This document shows positions 47,938 to 56,338 of a stretch of DNA of 64,000 nt, one piece after another. The notes beneath the pieces are model-generated. The model was not told where the DNA came from. It saw only the letters and a list, made by a program, of their open reading frames with translations, and did not search any database. The DNA comes from a bacterium D16-50 (GTDB lineage: Bacteria > Bacillota > Clostridia > Lachnospirales > Lachnospiraceae). The stretch spans positions 1 to 64,000 of the forward strand of contig RAZA01000008.1 of assembly GCA_003612485.1 (NCBI GenBank), given 5' to 3'. The position numbers and the translations under genes are program-made. Every line of letters begins with the position of its first letter. The stretch's first letter is position 1.

Positions 47938-49884
47938 ATGTTTTATAAAAGATTTGTCTTCGGAGGGATAGAGCCGGAGACGGAAGAATGCTTGGCCCGT
48001 GAGGGCAGGCCCGGCGGAGAGGCGAAAACCGCTGCTGCCCATGAGAATAGGCCCGGCGGAGGGGCGAAAGCTCCTGCTTGTGAGGATAGGCCCGAGGGTC
48101 TCGCAGAGGGCGCCGTTTATGTCCGGGCTGCGGATCTGTATGATTCGGCTCTGGGCTACGGCTTTGTCACGGAGAAAAACCGCAGGGAACAAGAGCTCTT
48201 AAGGGTGCCGGAACTGAACGCTGCCTTTGATGCGGCATATTGGTATCAAGATCAGGACCTGACTATGGTCGAGGAGGATAGGCTGGGCTGCTTTCTGGAT
48301 TCCTGCGGAGAAATCGCCCGATTGGAGACAGAGGCGGGGGCGGCCTTTCCGGGAGAGCATCGTCGGATTCCTCTTTCCTTCAAACTGGATGTGCCCCGTC
48401 AGGGAAATTATAAAGTCACAGTGGAAATCCTTACAAAAGAGCCTATGAAGGACGTGCTGATCTTCGTGGGGCGCAGGCATTTGGGGTTCCGGGGGGATAT
48501 TTCCGGAGAGAATCAGGAGACTTTCTTGTTTGCCCATACTATGATGGCCAATGTCTGCGACATCGTGCCAAGAGGGCACGTGGAGGTCTACGAGGACAAG
48601 ACGCTGGATGTGACCGTCGTTGCGGATAGGCCTGCCCTCAGTGCCATTACCGTGGAGGAGGCAGAGTGCCCTACGGTTTTCATTGCCGGAGACTCTACGG
48701 TGACGGACCAGAGTGCAGATTACCCATATGCGCCCGGAACCAGCTATTGTGGCTGGGGCCAGATGATATCCGCTTATTTGGAGGGAAATGTGGCGGTGTC
48801 CAACCATGCCCATTCCGGGCTCACCACCCATTCCTTCCGGGAGGAAGGCCACTACGGCATTGTGGAGAAATATATCAGGCCCGGGGACTACTATTTCTGC
48901 CAGTTCGGGCACAACGACCAGAAACTGGAGTCCCTGAAGGCGGGAGAGGGCTATCGTGACAATCTGCTGCGGTATGTCAGGGAATGCAGAGCAAAGGGGG
49001 CATTTCCTGTGCTGGTGACCTCCATTGCCAGAAATACATGGAAGGGCAACGACGGAACCTACAACGACTTGCTGGCGGAATATGCGGACGTGTGCCTGAA
49101 GGTGGGAGAGCAGGAGGATGTGCCGGTGGTGGATCTCCACAGGCGCAGCATGGAGTTTATTGTGAAGACGGGATTGGAGGCTTCCAAGGCCTACTTCTTC
49201 CCCAAGGACCATTCCCACAGCAATGATTATGGAGCCTATTTTATGGCAGGTCTGGTGGCTGAAGAGATCATAAGGGTCTGCGGCGCCAGAAAGGAGCCGG
49301 AGTACCGTCTCCTTGCGGAAAGCTGCGTGGCGGAAGGCTTTGGGCCATGGCCCGTGGCGGAAAAGATTGTTCCGTTGGAAAAGCCGGAAGCTCTGGGGGA
49401 GGAGGCAAAGGCTCAGGATGTGCCTTTGCTTTCGGAGATGGATAGGCTGGGAGAGCCTGCGGACAGAACCACAGCGCTGGACATGGTGATCAAGACCGTG
49501 CGGTTTTTCCCCACCAATGTGTACAATGATATGTTTACGGATGTAGTTGGACATGAGTGGTATGCGGGAACGGTGGAATGCGCCTATCAGAACGGCATGA
49601 TAGCCCCGGAGATGGTAGAGGACGGAAAGTTCTATCCCCTGCGCCCGGTGACGCTGGAGGAATTTTTGGTATTTGCCATAAACGGTTATAAAAGCCGGAA
49701 GGCCATTCCCTCCTCCCTGACGGAGGAGGCCTGCGCTTATGACGGACAGTGCAGGGACTTTGCAAGGCCTTACGTGCGTGCGGCGGCGGGCCTTGGGCTC
49801 ATAGCGCCGGAGGGTTCGGCCCGGATGGATAGAGTGCTTACCAGAGGGGAAGCGGTGGAAATCTGCCGCAGGATGAAAGTTTAA
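47938..49884 (+). CDS. SGNH-family rhamnogalacturonan acetylesterase-like protein with SLH-like tail
   Basis: A 648-residue protein. After a repetitive insertion (residues 20-55) and an N-terminal beta domain, an SGNH hydrolase occupies about residues 240-445: block I GDSTVTD, block III FGHND and block V DHSHSNDYGAYF with the catalytic Asp and His. This matches RhgT/YesT-type enzymes that remove acetyl groups from rhamnogalacturonan. Residues 500-648 contain two S-layer-homology-like motifs (FTDVVGHEWYAGTVECAYQN; FARPYVRAAAGLGLI), yet no signal peptide is visible, which is odd for an SLH protein. Start ATG 47938 lies one base after the GH105 stop. Confidence 0.82.
   Translation: MFYKRFVFGGIEPETEECLAREGRPGGEAKTAAAHENRPGGGAKAPACEDRPEGLAEGAVYVRAADLYDSALGYGFVTEKNRREQELLRVPELNAAFDAAYWYQDQDLTMVEEDRLGCFLDSCGEIARLETEAGAAFPGEHRRIPLSFKLDVPRQGNYKVTVEILTKEPMKDVLIFVGRRHLGFRGDISGENQETFLFAHTMMANVCDIVPRGHVEVYEDKTLDVTVVADRPALSAITVEEAECPTVFIAGDSTVTDQSADYPYAPGTSYCGWGQMISAYLEGNVAVSNHAHSGLTTHSFREEGHYGIVEKYIRPGDYYFCQFGHNDQKLESLKAGEGYRDNLLRYVRECRAKGAFPVLVTSIARNTWKGNDGTYNDLLAEYADVCLKVGEQEDVPVVDLHRRSMEFIVKTGLEASKAYFFPKDHSHSNDYGAYFMAGLVAEEIIRVCGARKEPEYRLLAESCVAEGFGPWPVAEKIVPLEKPEALGEEAKAQDVPLLSEMDRLGEPADRTTALDMVIKTVRFFPTNVYNDMFTDVVGHEWYAGTVECAYQNGMIAPEMVEDGKFYPLRPVTLEEFLVFAINGYKSRKAIPSSLTEEACAYDGQCRDFARPYVRAAAGLGLIAPEGSARMDRVLTRGEAVEICRRMKV
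48001..48096 (+). repeat. 39-42 bp tandem repeats inside the acetylesterase gene
   Basis: Units begin at 48001, 48043 and 48082 (the last partial), each with the core AGGCCCGGCGGAG or a close variant. They encode Gly/Ala/Glu/Pro-rich 13-14-residue repeats and preserve the frame. Confidence 0.8.
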
Positions 49885-49904
49885 GACATTACGGCATCCC
49901 TCGG

Positions 49905-50032
49905 CGGGATGCGGAACTGGAAACAGCATCCGGCCGGGAAGTGCCCGAAAGGGATTAGCGTGCGCATACCTAGGCGGACGGTAATCCCTTTCCGGAGAGA
50001 GGGCACAGAGAGGCCGGGATGCGGAACTGGAA
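49905..50032. repeat. palindromic element flanked by 18-bp direct repeats
   Basis: CGGGATGCGGAACTGGAA occurs perfectly at 49905-49922 and 50015-50032. Between them GTGCCC+GAAAGGGATTA (49931-49947) is inverted as TAATCCCTTTC (49982-49992) and GGGCAC (50001-50006). It fills the gap between the acetylesterase and GH112 genes. Confidence 0.75.
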
Positions 50033-50046
50033 TAGGAGGACATAAA

Positions 50047-52290
50047 ATGTCAGAGACAAAAGGCGGCTTTACGCTTCCCGGGGAATCCGGATATGAGAAG
50101 CTGACGCTGCAGTTGGCGGAGAAATGGGGGGCGGACGTGATCAGGGACAGCGACGGAACCGTGCTGTCGGACGAGATCGTCCATGCGGGTTACGGCATCT
50201 ATTCCACCATCTGCATTATCAGAGACCATAACGAATGGGCGAAAAAGAACATGGACAAGCTGCAGCAGACCTTTCTATGCACCCCTGCAGCGGTGGCGGA
50301 AGAGAAGGAGCTTACCGTCAGCCTGATGGAGAGTTTTTTTGCGGAGCAGTTTACCGTCAATGATACTGAGGCGGCCCTGAAATATTGGGAAGTTTATGAC
50401 AGAACTGTCAATAAGAAGGTAGACAGAGAAAAATGGAGCTATAATAAGGAAACAGGCACGGTAATTATAAAGGGAATCACACCCTTCCACAAATATACGG
50501 TGAGCTTTCTGGCCTACCGCATATGGGAAGAGATTTCCATGTACAATCATACCACCAACAACTGGGACAAGGAGCATCTGATGCAGATCGATCCCAGATA
50601 TCCTGAGACGCAGGAATATATGCTGGGCTGGATGAAGAACTGGTGCGAGACCCATCCCGACACCACGGTGGTGCGCTTCACCTCCATGTTCTACAACTTT
50701 GTCTGGATCTGGGGCAGCAGTGAGAGAAACCGCCAGCTTTTCTCGGACTGGGGTTCCTATGACTATACCGTCAGCGCTCTGGCTCTGGACGAGTTTGAGA
50801 AAAAGTACGGTTATGCCATGGAGGCTGAGGATTTCATCAATAAGGGCCGGCTCCACGTGACCCATATGCCCGGCACGAAGCGAAAGGCCGACTGGATGGA
50901 ATTCATAAATGATTTTGTGATTTCCTTTGGGAAGCAGCTTATCGATATGGTGCATGAATACGGAAAGAAAGCTTACGTGTTTTATGATGACAGTTGGGTA
51001 GGAGTAGAGCCTTATAACGGAAGATTTCATGAATTCGGCTTTGACGGGCTGATCAAGTGCGTTTTCTCCGGCTATGAGGCAAGGCTCTGTGCAGGGGTGG
51101 ATGTTCCCACCCATGAGCTGCGGCTGCATCCTTATCTGTTTCCCGTAGGGCTTGGCGGCCTGCCCACCTTTGCAGAGGGCGGCGACCCCACGCTGGATGC
51201 GAAGAAATACTGGAACAGCGTGAGACGGGCTCTGCTGCGTGCGAAGATCGATAGAATCGGGCTTGGGGGCTATCTCCATCTGGTGGAGAATTACCCTGAC
51301 TTCTGTGACTATATTGAAAAGGTCTCCGACGAGTTTCGGCTTATCCGCTCCTTCCATGATGCGGGAAAGCCATACACGGTCAAGACCAAGGTGGCGGTGC
51401 TGCACAGCTGGGGCGCGCTGCGCTCATGGACGCTGTCGGGACATTTTCATGAGACCTATATGCACGATCTGATTCATGTCAATGAGGCGCTGTCAGGGCT
51501 GCCGGTGGATGTGAAGTTCATCTCCTTCGAGGATCTGAGGCGCAGCGCCTGCGCAGGGCAGGAAACGGCTGAAAGCGGAAATGGGGCTGGCGGACAGAAG
51601 GGGGCAAAATGCGGAAAGAATGCAGGCGGCTTCGGAATTCTTGATGATGTAGACGTGGTTATCAATGCGGGCTATGAGGGCAGCGCATGGAGCGGCGGAG
51701 AAAATTGGAAGGATGACGCAGTGGTGACGCTGCTCACGGAATGGGTTCATCAGGGAGGCACCTTCTTGGGCGTGAACGAGCCATCGGCAGTGGAAGGCTA
51801 TGACAACTATTTCCGTATGGCACATGTGCTTGGCGTCGACAAGGATACCGGCGCAAGGGTCTGCCATGGAAAATGGAGCTTTGAGGCCAGAGATAGGGAG
51901 GAAATTTTGCCTTCGGGAGCCACAGTGGCCTCTAAGGAGCAGCTGTATCTGACAGACGGCAAGGCAGAGGTTTTGATGGCGGATGGAGACAAGCCGCTGG
52001 TAACGATAAACTCCTTCGGAAAGGGCCGGGGGATCTATCTTGCCTCCTTCCAAGTGAATCTGGAAAATACCCGTATGCTGTATCAGCTGATCCGTTATGC
52101 CGGCGGGGAGGGCTGCAGCGGTCTGTACATGACGGACAATCTGTATACGGAATGCGCCTACTACCCTGACAGCAGAAAACTGGTGGTGATCAACAACAGC
52201 GACTGTGAGCAGACTACGTCCATTCCTACAGAGGCGGGAGTGCAGACCGTAACCCTTGCGCCTTACGATACCATTTTTGTGGAGCTGTAA
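50047..52290 (+). CDS. GH112 galactosyl phosphorylase (galactosyl-rhamnose or lacto-N-biose type)
   Basis: A 747-residue cytoplasmic phosphorylase of family GH112, near the usual length of about 720. Characteristic stretches include HAGYGIYSTICIIRDHNEW, VRFTSMFYNF, FYDDSWVGVEPY and the N-terminal barrel through WGALRSW. The family phosphorolyses galactosyl-beta-1,3-HexNAc or beta-1,4-galactosyl-L-rhamnose to galactose-1-phosphate. The GH105 and acetylesterase neighbours favour the galactosyl-rhamnose substrate from rhamnogalacturonan-I. AGGAGG (50035-50040) fixes ATG 50047. A 27-residue Gly/Ala/Lys-rich insertion (51553-51635) interrupts the later domain. Confidence 0.87.
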   Translation: MSETKGGFTLPGESGYEKLTLQLAEKWGADVIRDSDGTVLSDEIVHAGYGIYSTICIIRDHNEWAKKNMDKLQQTFLCTPAAVAEEKELTVSLMESFFAEQFTVNDTEAALKYWEVYDRTVNKKVDREKWSYNKETGTVIIKGITPFHKYTVSFLAYRIWEEISMYNHTTNNWDKEHLMQIDPRYPETQEYMLGWMKNWCETHPDTTVVRFTSMFYNFVWIWGSSERNRQLFSDWGSYDYTVSALALDEFEKKYGYAMEAEDFINKGRLHVTHMPGTKRKADWMEFINDFVISFGKQLIDMVHEYGKKAYVFYDDSWVGVEPYNGRFHEFGFDGLIKCVFSGYEARLCAGVDVPTHELRLHPYLFPVGLGGLPTFAEGGDPTLDAKKYWNSVRRALLRAKIDRIGLGGYLHLVENYPDFCDYIEKVSDEFRLIRSFHDAGKPYTVKTKVAVLHSWGALRSWTLSGHFHETYMHDLIHVNEALSGLPVDVKFISFEDLRRSACAGQETAESGNGAGGQKGAKCGKNAGGFGILDDVDVVINAGYEGSAWSGGENWKDDAVVTLLTEWVHQGGTFLGVNEPSAVEGYDNYFRMAHVLGVDKDTGARVCHGKWSFEARDREEILPSGATVASKEQLYLTDGKAEVLMADGDKPLVTINSFGKGRGIYLASFQVNLENTRMLYQLIRYAGGEGCSGLYMTDNLYTECAYYPDSRKLVVINNSDCEQTTSIPTEAGVQTVTLAPYDTIFVEL

Positions 52291-52380
52291 GAAATAGGAG
52301 AAGGACTGGCGAAGGGGCTCCGCGGAGGTCGTTTCACCGAAGAGGGTCAAGCTGGTCAAGCAGATAGGGAAGGTATGGGG

Positions 52381-52413
52381 AAGTTATAAAGAAGTTATAG
52401 AGAAGCTATAAAG
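52381..52413 (+). repeat. three 11-bp tandem repeats
   Basis: AAGTTATAAAG, AAGTTATAGAG and AAGCTATAAAG follow one another directly before the terminator behind the GH112 gene. Confidence 0.8.
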
Positions 52414-52465
52414 AAGGGGCTGTTCCATCGCTGATTTCACAATCATGGATGGGACGGCCCCTTCC
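52414..52465 (+). terminator. terminator behind the GH112 gene
   Basis: AAGGGGCTGTTCCATC (52414-52429) pairs with GATGGGACGGCCCCTT (52448-52463) with three G-U pairs, followed by a pyrimidine-rich tail. The rest of the gap to 52567 shows no gene. Confidence 0.8.
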
Positions 52466-52567
52466 TTTGAAACTAAATGTTTTGAAGCTAGATGTAATGA
52501 ATAGGCTGCCTACGGCAGAATTCGTGCCACAGAGCTTATGTGCTGTTTTACAGTCCGGTGCCGGAGC

Positions 52568-53671
52568 TTAAACGGGCTCAGAAGGCCTCTCCATGGAACC
52601 ATTGTTCTCCAATCCCGGCTCTACAGCCACATGCTCGCAGGTGTTGTAGCGCAGCTGCAGGAATTCGCTATGGTTCTTGTTGAAGAGCTTTTTCAGCTCA
52701 TCCGTATATCCGGCTACCACCCAAGGGAACATGGCGCCGTATCTCTGAAGGATTTCCTGAGCCACGGCCTCGTTGTCCACGGGCAAGGTGATTTCCTTCT
52801 TTCTGCCCTCAACGAAGAAGACGACATTATAGGTGGTTCCGGTCTTCACGCCGTTGGTGCGGTGGGTGACGGTGTTCTGATAGCACCAAGAGATCTTATT
52901 GTTAGGGATGCCCCGAATCTCTGCGCCGCTGGTATAATAGGTCATGAGCCGTCCCGCTCTCAGGTTGCCTTTTTTGTCATAAAACTTTGCCGAAGCATAG
53001 TCGGATTCCACGGCAGGTTCGCTGAAGCCTCCCTCAGCCATATCCTGACGGAACTTTTTCAGATATCCGCCTTTGGTACCCTTGATGATGCGGCCTACGC
53101 CGTAAATCACCAGCAGAATGCCGCAGCCGAAGAATATGTTCAGGCTCAATGTGCCGTAGGTGAAGTCTATGTAATAAGGAAGTGTGAAAGCATCGATTTC
53201 TTCGGTAGTAAAATCCATCTGAATCAGAGCGGATCTGAAATAGCGCTCATCTTCGCTGCTCAGCTCTTTGATCTTGCCTCTCAGCAGAAAGGACTCCGTG
53301 GGATTATCGTTATAATAATCCTCCGCCATCTGATCCATTTTTTTCTCGTATCTCGGCGGAACCACCAAGGTCATGATGCGGTAATCGGTGGAATTTTCAT
53401 CACCGGTCAGAATCATGTAATACACATCGGTAGTGCGGGTGGAACCGGTCTTGGTGTTCTTTTCGTAAGCCTCCAGATAGCCGCCCAGATTCTCGGTCAG
53501 ATCCAGCTTTACGAACTGGCCGCCGATCTCGTCGGGTGCAAGAGTCTTGAAATCCGTGAGAAAGAAAAGATCGGCAATCTTCCAGCCTATCAAGGCGATT
53601 CCGATGATAAGCACGATGACGGTTGCGATCAGGGATTTCCTGAATGTTTTTTTGCGTAGCTCTTCAAACAT
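52568..53671 (-). CDS. two-span membrane protein of unknown function
   Basis: A 367-residue protein not assigned to a named function. Hydrophobic segments at about residues 12-36 and 173-195 flank an outward-facing domain (about 40-170), and the C-terminal 170 residues should lie in the cytoplasm with a beta-rich, PH-like pattern (IRGIPNNKISWCYQN, VVFFVEGRKKEITLPV). ATG 53671, after GGAGGA, is chosen; the frame is open to 53830 but runs through the promoter. It is monocistronic, convergent with nothing close, and upstream of the lipoprotein cluster without clear linkage. Confidence 0.75.
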   Translation of the reverse strand: MFEELRKKTFRKSLIATVIVLIIGIALIGWKIADLFFLTDFKTLAPDEIGGQFVKLDLTENLGGYLEAYEKNTKTGSTRTTDVYYMILTGDENSTDYRIMTLVVPPRYEKKMDQMAEDYYNDNPTESFLLRGKIKELSSEDERYFRSALIQMDFTTEEIDAFTLPYYIDFTYGTLSLNIFFGCGILLVIYGVGRIIKGTKGGYLKKFRQDMAEGGFSEPAVESDYASAKFYDKKGNLRAGRLMTYYTSGAEIRGIPNNKISWCYQNTVTHRTNGVKTGTTYNVVFFVEGRKKEITLPVDNEAVAQEILQRYGAMFPWVVAGYTDELKKLFNKNHSEFLQLRYNTCEHVAVEPGLENNGSMERPSEPV

Positions 53672-53715
53672 TTCTGTCTCCTCCAGCTTATAAAAATTTA
53701 ATAAAATATAGAAAT

Positions 53716-53744
53716 ATTTTAGCATAGGGGATAGAAAAAAGCAA
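53716..53744 (-). promoter_or_regulatory. promoter of the two-span membrane protein gene
   Basis: Minus-strand TTGCTT (53744-53739), a 17-base spacer ending in TGC, and TAAAAT (53721-53716). Confidence 0.65.
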
Positions 53745-53770
53745 GACAGAAATGGTGCATCTTCAATGTG

Positions 53771-53850
53771 CGGAAATACTGTCCTAAAAATAGAAACATG
53801 GCTATCCGAACCGGGACAGAATCCCGGCACGGACAGCCTTTTAGCGGCAG
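53771..53850 (-). terminator. terminator behind lipoprotein 1
   Basis: Minus-strand GGCTGTCCG and CGGATAGCC form the outer stem and CCGGGA/TCCCGG the inner stem (about 53841-53805), followed by TTTCTATTTTTAG. Confidence 0.75.
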
Positions 53851-53860
53851 GTTTTGGGGT

Positions 53861-56233
53861 TTATTCGGCCAGTACCAGACTTGCCCGGTTCTGGATGCGC
53901 TCCGCCGCCTCCCGGGCGCTGATGTCTCCTGCAAAAAATGCCGAAGCCTCTTCGCTGATGACACGCAGCAGGTTCTCGTTTTCATAGAGATATAAGTGCT
54001 CCGGGATCTCCCGTAAGAAATCCGTCTCCTCCTGAGTCGCGGGACCGAAATCTACCATGCCGTATCCGGGCGCGAGAAAGAGGTTTCCTAAAACCTGATA
54101 AGACAGCGAACCTGATCCGTCATCCCCGCCGAACTGGGTCTGCCGGTCGAACTTATCCTTTGTGACGGCGAAGCGGTCGGCCACATCATCGGAACGGGAT
54201 ATATAGGCTAGACAGAATTCCACGAAGCCCCATGCCTCCTCCTTGTGACCGGACGCGCTGTTTATACCCAGCCAGTCGTAAAGCTTCGCAGGGTACCTGA
54301 GTTCCCGGCTGCTGTTGGGGTAGCCCGTGATATCCGCCATATCGGAAAGGCTTGCCCGGATGCAGAGGTAGTCCCCCATGCAGCTCAGATTGTCCACGAT
54401 GGCGCTGAGCTGGCCGGAGCGGAAAGGCTCGAACCGGCTCCCATGCTCCATGATCATCTGTATATCAGCCAGCTCAGCTGTCTGTTCCAGCAGGCTGATG
54501 AATTCCTCGCTGTTGAAGGAACAAGATTTGTTTTTGCTGTCCACGAACTGGTCCATCTCTGCTCCGGAGAGAACCTGAATCAGGAATGTCTGCGGCCACA
54601 TAAACATATCGACATATTCATTTTCGCCTTGTGCCATGAACCGGACTGCCTCCTGGGGCGTCATGATCTCCTGCGGTCTGTCCTTCGGGAGTATCATGAT
54701 GCCTGCAGAAAAGCTCAGGGGGATCCGGGGGATCCTGCCATCCTTGTCGGTGATCAGCGTAAGGATGCCCGGGAGGATGTCTTCATCGGATATCGCTCCG
54801 CTGCCGGCCAGATAGGAGGCCAGATCCTCCAGAGCGCCCTTGGACATCAGCGTCTCCATGTCAAAGAAGGATTCCAGTTCCATCAGGATGTCAGGACCCT
54901 TCCCGTTTATGAGCTCCAGCTGGAGATTCGTCAGGCTGCTTTCTGGGTATTTCTGGACTGTGACGTGGCTGTCCGGATGGGTTCGGTTATAGGATAAGAT
55001 GACCTGATCAATTTTGGTCAGGAGGGACGGTTTTGACGAGCGACTGTTGTCTGCAATCCCCAGCACTAGCTCGGTTTTCTCGGGCAGTTCGTCGGCAGGT
55101 ACCGGCTTCAGGGTGACCCAGTAGTTCTCCTGCTCCAGCGAGTCGAAGGCATATAGGAGGAAGCCGCCGTCCTCCTGCCGTCGGATCTCCGTCACATAAC
55201 CGGACTTCAGCGTGAAGTCCTGCCACGTCAGGAGCGGCTCCACGGAGCCGTCCGTCAGGCTGATCTGCCACAGCCGGTTCGGATCCGTCAGGTAAAGCCC
55301 ATCCTCATAGCCGCTGAATACAAATAGATCGCTGGTGTTTATACTCATGGATTCCGGAGCTGACGAAAAATCCACCTGAAGCGGGGCAGCGTCTTTCCGC
55401 TCAGATTCGTCCATCTCCAGCCATTTTTTCAGGTCATACAGAAGGACGCAGCGCTTATTTAGTTCACCGGTGCCTCCCCAGTATGCGTAGACGCCGGAGG
55501 AGCCTGCGTTGGCAAGGCCGAAACATATCTTTTCCGAATACATTGCTGTACTTAATCCATTTGGGAGTGTGCAGCTGCCTTGGTAAGTGCCTGCCTCGTC
55601 CCAGCATAGGACTATTCCATTTGATGTCAGACCATAAAGCTTTCCGTCAGCTCCGGCTTCCATAAAATCAATGTAGACATTTGAAGCCTCTTCCATGTCC
55701 GCTGCTGCCTCTTTTATGTCGGCTGTAGTGTCTGCGGAATAAACTACCTTCAGATCCTTATCCCGCTTTTCCAGTGTATAAGCCTCAATGTTTTCGTCTT
55801 CCCCCTGCTTTTCATACAGCAAATATAAGCAGCTGTCTTCTCCAACGGCTATGCATCTTATCAGTTCTCTGTCTTTAACTGGCAGATCCAGCAGTCGGGG
55901 CTCTTTTCCCTTTTCCTGAATATATACATTTGTGACTATCGTATTCTGCTTTTGGTCAAATGTGGTGAAGTTATAATACAAGGAGTTGCCAACCATGTGA
56001 GTTGTATGCAGGGGCCGGTGCATTTTTGTGTCCCTTCCGGCATCCTCGAAAAGGGCGGACAGCACATAGCCCTCCGGAAGGTCGCTGCTTCTGTTTCCTG
56101 ACTGGCCAGATGCGCTTTCAGACGTGCTTCCTACATGCTGGGAGTCAGAAGGCTCCGGCGATTCCCCGCAGCCCCATAGAAAGAAAAGTGCTAAAAGTCC
56201 TAAACAAACCGGTTTCAGAAATTTTTTTCTCAT
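53861..56233 (-). CDS. solute-binding-like lipoprotein 1 (propeller + SBP)
   Basis: A 790-residue surface lipoprotein with lipobox Cys22 (LWGC). Residues 60-390 are beta-rich with blade-like repeats (LYYNFTTF, CLYLLYEK, GKLYGLTS, GVYAYWGG). Residues 400-790 resemble an extracellular solute-binding protein (VILSYNRTHPDSHVTVQKYP, KGPDILMELESFFDMETL, AWGFVEFCL). No permease or ATPase gene is adjacent, so it may bind a ligand for sensing instead of uptake. It is a close paralogue of the gene at 62042-64000 and a more distant one of 56339-58552. Confidence 0.8.
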   Translation of the reverse strand: MRKKFLKPVCLGLLALFFLWGCGESPEPSDSQHVGSTSESASGQSGNRSSDLPEGYVLSALFEDAGRDTKMHRPLHTTHMVGNSLYYNFTTFDQKQNTIVTNVYIQEKGKEPRLLDLPVKDRELIRCIAVGEDSCLYLLYEKQGEDENIEAYTLEKRDKDLKVVYSADTTADIKEAAADMEEASNVYIDFMEAGADGKLYGLTSNGIVLCWDEAGTYQGSCTLPNGLSTAMYSEKICFGLANAGSSGVYAYWGGTGELNKRCVLLYDLKKWLEMDESERKDAAPLQVDFSSAPESMSINTSDLFVFSGYEDGLYLTDPNRLWQISLTDGSVEPLLTWQDFTLKSGYVTEIRRQEDGGFLLYAFDSLEQENYWVTLKPVPADELPEKTELVLGIADNSRSSKPSLLTKIDQVILSYNRTHPDSHVTVQKYPESSLTNLQLELINGKGPDILMELESFFDMETLMSKGALEDLASYLAGSGAISDEDILPGILTLITDKDGRIPRIPLSFSAGIMILPKDRPQEIMTPQEAVRFMAQGENEYVDMFMWPQTFLIQVLSGAEMDQFVDSKNKSCSFNSEEFISLLEQTAELADIQMIMEHGSRFEPFRSGQLSAIVDNLSCMGDYLCIRASLSDMADITGYPNSSRELRYPAKLYDWLGINSASGHKEEAWGFVEFCLAYISRSDDVADRFAVTKDKFDRQTQFGGDDGSGSLSYQVLGNLFLAPGYGMVDFGPATQEETDFLREIPEHLYLYENENLLRVISEEASAFFAGDISAREAAERIQNRASLVLAE

Positions 56234-56338
56234 GTTTATTCCTCCGATATCCTTTTGGTAACAAGCAAAAAAGATCTTTGTGCATTTATATTGTATTTAA
56301 TTTTTTTGGATAAAAGGGAAAAGTTGTTTAAAATTTGA

